Source: QHBQ01 sp038230695
GTDB taxonomy: Bacteria; Chloroflexota; Chloroflexia; QHBQ01
NCBI GenBank assembly: GCA_038230695.1
Contig: JBBRMT010000129.1
Span: 1-12,815, forward strand
Reading direction: 5' to 3'
DNA length: 12,815 nt
Position numbers and translations under genes: made by a program. This document shows, piece by piece, positions 7,166 to 12,815 of this stretch. Below the pieces are notes generated by a model. The model saw only the letters and a list, made by a program, of their open reading frames with translations, made no database searches and was not told the DNA's origin. The stretch's first letter is position 1; each line of letters opens with the position of its first letter.

Positions 7166-7194
7166 ATTATAACCGATTAGGGGCGGTTTGTCCA
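7166..7194 (-). promoter_or_regulatory. Strong sigma-70-type promoter of the alpha-subunit gene
   Basis: On the minus strand, TGGACA (7194-7189) and a perfect TATAAT (7171-7166) are separated by 17 bases; TTGGAC with 18 bases is an alternative -35. The predicted transcription start near 7159 gives a leader of about 60 bases before the TTG at 7096. A second TATAAT at 7114-7109 lacks a -35 match. Confidence 0.7.
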
Positions 7195-7225
7195 ACTTTA
7201 TGTAGCAGCCACCCGAAAAGTACCA

Positions 7226-7255
7226 TTGCCATCGGTGGCTAAACATTGGTATACT
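7226..7255 (+). promoter_or_regulatory. Promoter of the second SLH protein gene
   Basis: TTGCCA (7226-7231) and TATACT (7250-7255) lie 18 bases apart, each matching five of six consensus bases. Predicted start near 7262 gives a leader of about 65 bases. It is divergent from, and about 30 bases away from, the alpha-subunit promoter, so one regulator bound between them could affect both. Confidence 0.6.
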
Positions 7256-7327
7256 CGCTGCATAGCTGTAATCCTGGGCGCACAGCGTCCACCAAAGGAT
7301 AAACGAACAACTAGAGAGGTGGATATA

Positions 7328-9004
7328 ATGAGGAAGATTGGAACTGGCATCGCAATCGTGCTGGCGTTGGCGTTGCTGCTTAGTAGCAGTGGGGTACGGG
7401 CAACCCCATTGAACGGAACATTGATGGGCCGAGTGACAAACGGCAGCGGGGGCGGGATTGGGGGGGTCACTATATACGTAGCGAATGGAATACAGGCCAC
7501 TACCGACGGGAATGGCAATTACAGCCAGAGCAACATTCCGGCGGGAGGTGGTTATAACATTGTTGCTTTCGCCGTTTCAGGGAATGGATATGCCAACGCG
7601 CACCAATATAGCGTGGTTATAAATAACGGCAGCACTACCACACTCAACTTCACCCTGAGCAGCAGCGTCGCTACACTTACAGGCTATGTATACGACGCAC
7701 AAACCCAGGCTCGCATCATGGGGGTGGCCCTAATCCTGGATAGCGACATTCACGATGGCTGGTCGAACACGGCGCAGGCTACTGGCAGCAATGGTGTCTA
7801 CAACCTCGACCGCATTGCGGCGGGGCGCAGCTACTATCTGCACGCCTTTCCGCCCAGCCCTTATACGCCGGTGATCTTGCAACTGACCGTCAACCCCGGC
7901 AACAACAACTATAACGTGCCACTAAGTACGTCCACAAGTGGCATCCACGGCCATTTGGCGTTGCCCGGTGGCGGTAATGCAGCAGGGGCGGGGGTCTTCA
8001 TCGGCTCTGGCGATGGCGGCAGTGGCACTTGCTCGACCAATACCGACAGTAGCGGCAACTATAGCTGCTCGTTGCCTCCTGATAACTACTATGTTCATGC
8101 ACTTGAGTTCAACGGCTATCCCGGCCTGCTTACCAATGTTCAACTCAGCAGCGGCTTCATCACGGTCAACTTCGCGCTTAACAATGGACCGGCAACCATC
8201 AGCGGGCAAGCCCGCGACTTCAATCTGAACCCGATCAACGGGGCAAACGTGCAGGCATTTGAACACACTGCCCCCTACGGCCATTTTCGCTCGATCTTTG
8301 TTGGTGGCAATGGCGCTTACAACTTCACTGGCATGGGCAATCAGGGCAGCTATCTGCTAGGTGGCGCGGCGGCTGGCTACGCCACGGTGAGCGATGATAA
8401 TGTGGCGATGCCCGGCAACAACAGTCTGAGCTTCAACTTCAAGCTGGGCCATTTCTCGGATGTGCAAGCTCAGGATCCAAACAGCGTGGTGGAGTTTCCC
8501 TTCTACTACGTCGAGTATCTAAAGTCGGTGGGGGTAGCGCACGGCTTCCCTGATGGCACCTTCGGACCCTTGACCAATGTGAAGCGGGGCGAGTATGCCC
8601 AACTGCTGGTGGCAGCAATGGGCTGGCCGATTGACACCAGCGGTGGGCCGCACTTCAGCGATGTGCCAACCAGCTACGTCTTCTATGGCGCGATCGAAAC
8701 CGCTAAAAATCGTGGCGCGATTAGCGGTTATCCCGATGGCACCTATCGCCCCAACAGCAACGTAAGCCGCGGCGAGGCCACCAAAATATCGGTGGCGGTC
8801 TCGGGCTGGTCGCTGCTAAATCCGCCAACCGCCAGCTATAACGACGTGCCAACCAACCACTGGGCCTACCAATTTATCGAAACCGCACTATCACACGGGG
8901 CGAACGCCAACGATGGCGGCGGCTACTTCCGGCCCAACGCAGCGGCCACCCGCGCCGAGACTGCCAAGCTCCTCTGTGTGGCAAACGCGGCGGGATGTCA
9001 ATAG
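7328..9004 (+). CDS. Exported SLH protein with four carboxypeptidase-regulatory-like domains
   Basis: ATG at 7328 is chosen over the in-frame ATG at 7226 because the latter lies in the promoter, while 7328 has AGAGAGGTGG just upstream and begins a signal peptide (residues 1-25, cleavage probably after 'GVRA'). The mature protein has four repeated beta-sandwich units of the carboxypeptidase D regulatory type (about 30-110, 115-200, 203-285, 290-370). Each has a 'G-x-V/A' opening, a 'DGNGNY' or 'SSGNYS' turn and a hydrophobic strand. Three SLH domains follow (about 374-430, 440-495, 501-558), with 'FSDV', 'GYPDGTYRPN' and 'SRGEATK' hallmarks. No enzymatic domain is seen, so it is a structural or adhesive S-layer-associated protein. 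The middle SLH domain closely resembles the third SLH domain of the 328-3774 protein. It ends in TAG. Confidence 0.88.
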   Translation: MRKIGTGIAIVLALALLLSSSGVRATPLNGTLMGRVTNGSGGGIGGVTIYVANGIQATTDGNGNYSQSNIPAGGGYNIVAFAVSGNGYANAHQYSVVINNGSTTTLNFTLSSSVATLTGYVYDAQTQARIMGVALILDSDIHDGWSNTAQATGSNGVYNLDRIAAGRSYYLHAFPPSPYTPVILQLTVNPGNNNYNVPLSTSTSGIHGHLALPGGGNAAGAGVFIGSGDGGSGTCSTNTDSSGNYSCSLPPDNYYVHALEFNGYPGLLTNVQLSSGFITVNFALNNGPATISGQARDFNLNPINGANVQAFEHTAPYGHFRSIFVGGNGAYNFTGMGNQGSYLLGGAAAGYATVSDDNVAMPGNNSLSFNFKLGHFSDVQAQDPNSVVEFPFYYVEYLKSVGVAHGFPDGTFGPLTNVKRGEYAQLLVAAMGWPIDTSGGPHFSDVPTSYVFYGAIETAKNRGAISGYPDGTYRPNSNVSRGEATKISVAVSGWSLLNPPTASYNDVPTNHWAYQFIETALSHGANANDGGGYFRPNAAATRAETAKLLCVANAAGCQ

Positions 9005-9010
9005 GCGGCA

Positions 9011-9038
9011 AGTTGAAGGTTGAAAGTTGAAGGTTGAA
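9011..9038 (+). repeat. Four tandem heptamers RGTTGAA
   Basis: AGTTGAA, GGTTGAA, AGTTGAA and GGTTGAA follow one another without spacing, starting seven bases after the stop codon at 9004, and then GGTTT. The alternating A/G first base suggests a 14-base higher-order unit. Confidence 0.85.
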
Positions 9039-9059
9039 GGTTTGGATTTATGCAGTTCG

Positions 9060-9087
9060 GCAGGGCGAACAACGGTTCGCCCTTACA
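9060..9087 (+). repeat. Palindromic repeat, second exact copy
   Basis: The stem GGGCGAAC / GTTCGCCC with loop AACG (9063-9082) is identical to the copy at 434-453, including the upstream GCA and the downstream YTACARA. It lies between two convergent genes, the usual position for REP-like elements. Confidence 0.75.
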
Positions 9088-9110
9088 GAAAATAACTCAC
9101 TTCTGTGGCA

Positions 9111-9128
9111 GTGGTTATCCATAACCAC
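9111..9128. terminator. Perfect hairpin between convergent genes
   Basis: GTGGTTAT-CC-ATAACCAC is an 18-base perfect palindrome six bases from the stop codon of the PstS-like gene. Neither strand has a clean U-run directly after it, so it may act as a 3' barrier or bidirectional terminator of modest strength. A weaker ACAGAA/TTCTGT stem (about 9085-9105) is adjacent. Confidence 0.45.
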
Positions 9129-9133
9129 CCTCC

Positions 9134-10720
9134 CTAAGATAACCCTTTGCGCTCGGTCGGGGTGGGACGCGGGCGGGGCGGTGGCGGCGGGATGGGTGTA
9201 TTAGTGGGTGGTGGAGCAGCAGGTGTGTCGCTCGGCGGCGGTGGCGCAGGCGTGTCACTCGGCGGTGGCAACGGTGTATTGGTGGGCGGCTGCGGCGTAT
9301 CGCTCGGCGGTGGTAGCAGCGTATCGGTGGGCGGCGCAGGGGGCAACTGCGTGTTGGTGGGCGGTGCGGCAGGAGGCAGGTTTGGGGTATCGGTGGCCGA
9401 TGGTACCGGCGTATTGGTGATTATAGCCGTCTGGGTGGGCGTTTCGCTAGCAGTAGGGGTAACGGTTGGTGGCGTGCCAGTCACCGTCAAGGTAGGGTCA
9501 GGGGTAGGTGAGGGCTTGAAGCCAGTGCCATATATGGCCGTGCCGTTGACGTTTATCTGCTGGATAAGCAAATCGGCGCGGGCGGCGATGTTGGCGGGCA
9601 AAGGAGCAAACTGGTGGGCGGCGTTGCTAGACTGGCCCACGTTGAGGATCCAGCGCAGCAGGTTGACGGTGGCAACCGCCTTTGCCATATCGCTCTGGTC
9701 GCGGTAGACAAGCAACCAGGCGAGGCCAGTAAGCGGATAGGAAGTCCAGCCCGGTGGGTCAACCAGGCTGATACGCAGGTCGTCCGGCACGGTGGTGAGG
9801 GTGGCCGCCGCATCGGCCAGCGATTGGGGGTTGGGGCTAACGAAGTTGCCAGCCTTGTTTTCAATATCGGCGAAGGGTAGCTGGTTGTCTGCAGCGTAGG
9901 CAGTCGAAACGTAGCCGATGCTATATTGCTTCTGCTTGATCGCCATTGCCATCGAGAAACTGTCCTGCACGCCACTGCCAACCGGCCAGCGAGGGTTGGC
10001 GCTAGCGCCTACCGCATAGCGGAAGTTGTCGTTGTGGGCAGCCAGATACTGGCTGAAAATGTAGTTGCTGCCGTTGTAACCGGCACGGTGTACCACCACA
10101 ATGGGCTGGCTGGGCAGGGCAGCATTGGGGTTGTCGGCGGCGATCAGCGGGTCCGACCAGTTGGTAATCGCCCCACGATAGATGTCGGCCAGGGTGTTGG
10201 CGCTGAAGCGCAGTCGTGACCCTGCATTGGGTAGATTGTAGACAATTGCGAGGCCAACGACGGCGGTTGGGATATGCTGCACCGCCCCGCCCTGAATGGT
10301 GGGGCTTACCAATTGGGTGTTCGTGAGCGGCACATCGGTGCCAGCGAAATCAACCGATTTGCTACCAAATTGGCGGATGCCGAGCGCAGAGTCGGTGGGG
10401 TAGTAATCAATCCCGGTTTTGTACTGGCCCATATATGCGCCAAAATAGCTAGCGTAGAGGGGCGCAGGCAGGCTGGCTCCCGCGCCCACCAGCTTGTCCG
10501 CGCCGCCAGCTATCGGAGTGTAACTCTTGACCGCAAATGGGGTTAGCGTAGCGGTGGGAGTTATATTGGATACAAATGTGTCGTGGAGGCGGGGCAGGAC
10601 GGTGGGCAGGCCCGGCTGGAAGGTGGCAGGCGAACTGTTGCTCAGGTCGCAACCAGCCAGCAGCACGGTGACAATGGCAAGATATAGCAATGCTTTATGC
10701 CGCGAGAGGTGCGTTGGCAT
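9134..10720 (-). CDS. pstS: PstS-like phosphate-type ABC substrate-binding lipoprotein with Pro/Thr-rich tail
   Basis: ATG at 10718-10720 is preferred over the GTG three codons upstream because GGAGTG then lies six bases before it (528 residues). A lipoprotein signal ends in LAGC with Cys24. The substrate-binding domain (about 75-400) has the PstS hallmarks 'GAGASLPAPLYA', 'YYPTDSALGI', 'DFAGTDVPL', 'IPTAVVGLAIVYNLP' and 'IYRGAITNWSDP'. The anion loop reads 'HRAGYNGSNY' where typical PstS has 'RADGSGT': the Arg is kept, but Asp and one Ser are lost. Residues about 402-528 are a low-complexity Pro/Thr/Ser/Asp tail of PPTNTP and PPPSDTP-like units, absent from ordinary PstS, perhaps a wall-spanning spacer. 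It follows the PhoR-like kinase gene by 139 bases, but no pstC, pstA, pstB or phoU is present nearby. Phosphate binding is likely but not certain. Confidence 0.85.
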   Translation of the reverse strand: MPTHLSRHKALLYLAIVTVLLAGCDLSNSSPATFQPGLPTVLPRLHDTFVSNITPTATLTPFAVKSYTPIAGGADKLVGAGASLPAPLYASYFGAYMGQYKTGIDYYPTDSALGIRQFGSKSVDFAGTDVPLTNTQLVSPTIQGGAVQHIPTAVVGLAIVYNLPNAGSRLRFSANTLADIYRGAITNWSDPLIAADNPNAALPSQPIVVVHRAGYNGSNYIFSQYLAAHNDNFRYAVGASANPRWPVGSGVQDSFSMAMAIKQKQYSIGYVSTAYAADNQLPFADIENKAGNFVSPNPQSLADAAATLTTVPDDLRISLVDPPGWTSYPLTGLAWLLVYRDQSDMAKAVATVNLLRWILNVGQSSNAAHQFAPLPANIAARADLLIQQINVNGTAIYGTGFKPSPTPDPTLTVTGTPPTVTPTASETPTQTAIITNTPVPSATDTPNLPPAAPPTNTQLPPAPPTDTLLPPPSDTPQPPTNTPLPPPSDTPAPPPPSDTPAAPPPTNTPIPPPPPRPRPTPTERKGLS

Positions 10721-10859
10721 CAGAAACACTCCAAATGTAGACGATAGAATGTAAAAAGTAGAATGGCGGTTGCTTGAATAACGGTAAACAGTCCGCGTGG
10801 ATACGCAGCGAAGACCCGACTGCAGCCCCTCGCGGTGGGAGGGGAGTTCACGGCTTTAA
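10721..10859 (-). promoter_or_regulatory. Intergenic region upstream of the pstS-like gene
   Basis: It holds a hairpin CCCCTC (10826-10831) / GAGGGG (10839-10844) with a seven-base loop but no U-run, soon after the kinase stop codon. A direct repeat TAGAATG (10745-10751 and 10759-10765, 14 bases apart) lies just before the gene start. Spacing does not match the 11-base period of classical Pho boxes. No clear -35/-10 pair was found. Confidence 0.35.
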
Positions 10860-12062
10860 CTACGTCCATGTGTATAACGTGGATGCAGGCGGATTGGATA
10901 CGGTGGCGGCCAGAGGGATAGTGAAGTGGAAGGTCGCGCCATGCGTATCGCTCTCCGCCCAGATGCGCCCACCCTGCGCCGCAACGATATGGCGGGCAAT
11001 CGCCAGGCCCAGGCCGGTGCCACCCTGCTCGCTGCCGTCGGCTAGCAAGGCCGAGCGGGCGCGGTCTACCTTATAGAAACGCTCGAACACCCGCTCCAGG
11101 TCTTCGGGAGGGATGCCGATGCCGGTATCAGTCACGCTAACGGTAGCGGATAGTTGTTCATCGCACTGCCCTGCACTGACGGTGATGCTGCCACCCGCCG
11201 GGGTAAACTTAATCGCGTTTTGTACCAGATTGCCAATCACCTGACTGAGACGAGATTCGTCGGCCATAACGATAAGATCGGGCATGGGCGCAAGGGTAAG
11301 CTGCAAACCGTGCCGCGCCGACTGCTCCTCGGCACGGCTGACCTCCAGCGCCAGCGCCTGCTTCAGCGAGATGGGGCGCAATTGCAAAGGGGTCTGACCC
11401 GCCTCGATGCGCGAGAGATCCAGCAGTTCGCTGACCAGGCGAGTGAGGCTGTCGAGTTCGCGGTTTACCTTGTTGAGAAACACCTGGGCGGCGGCAGGAT
11501 CGTCTTTGACCGCTGCCTGTGCGGTCTCCACCAGCAGCTTTGCAGTAGCCAGCGGGGTGCGAAACTCGTGAGAGACATTGGCGACAAAGTCGCGTCGCAC
11601 CTGCTCGATGCGGCGAATCTGGGTGACATCCTGCAACACCACCAAACCGAAACGATGTTGCCCAGGCTCCAGCAGGCCGACATTAGCCAGCAGGTAGCGG
11701 CGGTTGTAGCTGATGTTGAACTCGCGCCCAACCTCCTGTCCGGCCAGCACGCAACGCAGCAGATCGGCCAGTTCGTAATCGCGCAACGAGTGGATTAGGG
11801 AAAGGCCCACCACCGCTTCAGGGCGGAGACCCAACAGTTCGGCAGCGGCAGCGTTGCAGCGCAGCACAATCGAATGACTATCAGTAACCAGCACCCCCAC
11901 CGGCAGCGCATCAACCAGGGTCAGCAGTTCGGCGCTACTATCGGGCGCGGCGGGCAGCGGCGGAAGGTTCACAGGAGTATCGAGGTAGCGGCGAGCGACG
12001 AAAAGCAGGGTCAGGCCGAGGAGCAACGCCAGGATAAGCAGCGCCCAGTCCAGACCAGACAT
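10860..12062 (-). CDS. phoR: PhoR-like sensor histidine kinase
   Basis: ATG at 12060-12062 has AAGGAGAG five bases upstream, better than the upstream in-frame GTG at 12083. The 400-residue protein has one N-terminal membrane helix (about 5-23) and a PAS domain (about 45-150, 'LPVGVLVTDSHSIVLRCN'). The dimerisation/phosphoacceptor box is 'VSHEFRTPL' with His165. The ATPase domain has an N box 'NLVQNAIKF' (Asn282), a G1 box 'DTGIGI' (312-317), an F box 'FERFY' and a G2 box 'GTGLGLAIA' (349-357). All catalytic motifs are intact, so it should autophosphorylate and pass phosphate to an OmpR/PhoB-class response regulator, which is not in the window. The single helix, PAS domain and adjacent pstS-like gene on the same strand favour a PhoR role in phosphate response. 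That assignment is inferred; membership of the family is clear. It ends in TAG. Confidence 0.88.
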   Translation of the reverse strand: MSGLDWALLILALLLGLTLLFVARRYLDTPVNLPPLPAAPDSSAELLTLVDALPVGVLVTDSHSIVLRCNAAAAELLGLRPEAVVGLSLIHSLRDYELADLLRCVLAGQEVGREFNISYNRRYLLANVGLLEPGQHRFGLVVLQDVTQIRRIEQVRRDFVANVSHEFRTPLATAKLLVETAQAAVKDDPAAAQVFLNKVNRELDSLTRLVSELLDLSRIEAGQTPLQLRPISLKQALALEVSRAEEQSARHGLQLTLAPMPDLIVMADESRLSQVIGNLVQNAIKFTPAGGSITVSAGQCDEQLSATVSVTDTGIGIPPEDLERVFERFYKVDRARSALLADGSEQGGTGLGLAIARHIVAAQGGRIWAESDTHGATFHFTIPLAATVSNPPASTLYTWT

Positions 12063-12145
12063 AGCAACTCTCCTTCCACACACTTGTAGATAATTTTTGC
12101 AACAATGCCCATGCCTCCAGCCGCAGGCTTATAAGGTAGCGCTGT

Positions 12146-12175
12146 ATTCTAGCAGATCTGCGTAGGGTGTAGCAA
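12146..12175 (-). promoter_or_regulatory. Probable promoter of the PhoR-like kinase gene
   Basis: On the minus strand, TTGCTA (12175-12170) and TAGAAT (12151-12146) are 18 bases apart, with an extended -10 TGC before TAGAAT. Predicted start near 12139 leaves a leader of about 77 bases before the ATG at 12062. A perfect palindrome occupies the spacer. Confidence 0.5.
12152..12161. promoter_or_regulatory. Palindrome GCAGATCTGC in the promoter spacer
   Basis: This perfect ten-base palindrome lies directly beside the -10 box, within the -35/-10 spacer of the kinase promoter, where a bound dimer would block polymerase. It may be a repressor operator, but it is short enough to occur by chance. Confidence 0.3.
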
Positions 12176-12223
12176 GAAGAGTAGCTACACCGCCACCCAG
12201 TACCTATTTACTACCCCAAATCC

Positions 12224-12252
12224 TTGTTTGGCCCGCCTGGTAGTGATAGAAT
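12224..12252 (+). promoter_or_regulatory. Promoter of the GH99-like gene
   Basis: An extended -10 TGATAGAAT (TAGAAT at 12247-12252) has a weak -35 TTGTTT (12224-12229) 17 bases upstream. Predicted start near 12259 gives a leader of about 38 bases. It diverges from the kinase promoter within a shared 234-base intergenic region. Confidence 0.5.
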
Positions 12253-12296
12253 AGATGCATCCAACCCCAACCCTTTCCATAGTCAGGAGAATTGCC

Positions 12297-12815
12297 ATGA
12301 AGTTGACCTTTCGCCTCAGCCTCGCTATTGCCTTGCTGCTAGTCGCCTTTGTGATTGTCCCTAAACCTGCTTATCATACCGCTGCTGCACCGCAGAAGCT
12401 GGTGCTGGCGTTTTATTATCCCTGGTATGAGATGAATAGCTGGGATGCAGGCAAGATGAGCGCATTGCCGCTTGCCAACTATAGCTCCGACGACCGTGCC
12501 ACCACCGCGCGGCAAGTGAACGAGGCCCACGATGCCGGTGTCAACGCCTTCGTCTCATCTTGGTCGGGGCCGGAGGGCCGGATTGACACCAACTTCGCCA
12601 CCCTGCTCGATGTTGCGGAGCAGCGCGGCGACTTCAAGGCGGCAGTCTACTTTGAGACCGGCCTGAATATGCTGCAAGGGCAGGACAACATCATCAAGTA
12701 TCTTGGTTACGTGCGCGACCATTATCTCGGTCGCCCCGGCTATCTCCGCAGCGACGGCCATCCGGTCATCTTCTTCTGGGCGCAAGGGCTGGCGGGCAGC
12801 GCCACCAACTGGGCT
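12297..12815 (+). CDS. Exported GH99-like glycoside hydrolase, 5' part (runs off the window)
   Basis: ATG at 12297 has AGGAGA six bases upstream. The 173 codons present begin with a signal peptide (about 1-30, 'LSLAIALLLVAFVIV'). 'LAFYYPWYEMNSW', the 'NYSSDD' segment, 'AHDAGVNAFVSSWSG' and 'YLRSDGHPVIFFW' follow. This order matches the N-terminal half of GH99-like (endo-alpha-mannosidase fold) domains widespread in bacterial secreted proteins, in which the 'YYPWY' strand opens the barrel. The region expected to carry the rest of the active site lies beyond the window edge, so activity and any further domains (for example SLH) cannot be judged. It is transcribed away from the kinase gene. Confidence 0.75.
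   Translation, partial: MKLTFRLSLAIALLLVAFVIVPKPAYHTAAAPQKLVLAFYYPWYEMNSWDAGKMSALPLANYSSDDRATTARQVNEAHDAGVNAFVSSWSGPEGRIDTNFATLLDVAEQRGDFKAAVYFETGLNMLQGQDNIIKYLGYVRDHYLGRPGYLRSDGHPVIFFWAQGLAGSATNWA

Noticed and set aside
7097..7246. Longer alpha-subunit reading frame starting at 7246
   Set aside because: It begins upstream of the predicted promoter, and the added 50 residues do not resemble alpha subunits.
9147..9707. Gly-rich 186-codon open frame on the plus strand
   Set aside because: It is the complement of the Pro/Thr tail of the PstS-like protein; glycine richness is a composition artefact.
10770..10800. GTTTACC-GTTATTC as a Pho box upstream of pstS
   Set aside because: The half-sites differ too much and the spacing does not fit the known 11-base period.
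11154..11798. 214-codon open frame on the plus strand
   Set aside because: It is antisense to the histidine kinase with all motifs intact; no recognisable protein.

Overview
The window looks like chromosomal DNA from a GC-rich bacterium of the phylum Chloroflexota, probably class Chloroflexia (Roseiflexus/Kouleothrix/Herpetosiphon-like). This rests on the combination of SLH-domain surface proteins, a ComP-like multi-spanning sensor protein, the wording of the RNA polymerase alpha subunit, Pro/Thr-rich lipoprotein tails and small GC-rich palindromic intergenic repeats. It is an inference from family resemblance, not a database match. No rRNA, tRNA, CRISPR array, transposase or phage gene was seen.

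Layout. Positions 1-327 hold no gene, only hairpins and a -10 box. Positions 328-3774 (+) encode a large exported glycoside-hydrolase-like protein ending in three SLH domains. Its last 84 codons run antisense into the next gene. Positions 3529-5802 (-) encode a membrane protein with about nine transmembrane segments, a GAF-like sensor region interrupted by a (Val-Asn) repeat, and a C-terminal helix-turn-helix, with no kinase domain. Positions 5969-7096 (-) encode an RNA polymerase alpha subunit that lies outside any ribosomal-protein operon and differs from the norm at assembly and DNA-contact residues. A divergent promoter region (about 7166-7255) separates it from 7328-9004 (+), a second exported SLH protein built on four carboxypeptidase-regulatory-like beta domains. 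Positions 9005-9133 hold heptamer repeats, a palindromic repeat and a hairpin. Positions 9134-10720 (-) encode a PstS-like lipoprotein with a Pro/Thr tail, and 10860-12062 (-) a PhoR-like histidine kinase upstream of it on the same strand. Positions 12297-12815 (+) encode the start of an exported GH99-like enzyme that runs off the window.

How the genes may work together. Two surface-anchored SLH proteins flank a co-directional pair made of an unusual alpha subunit and a membrane-bound putative DNA-binding regulator. This suggests, without proving, a dedicated transcription module that responds at the envelope. The phoR-like/pstS-like pair looks like a phosphate- or anion-sensing unit, but phoB, pstCAB and phoU are absent here. 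The two glycoside hydrolase candidates point to extracellular polysaccharide use or remodelling.
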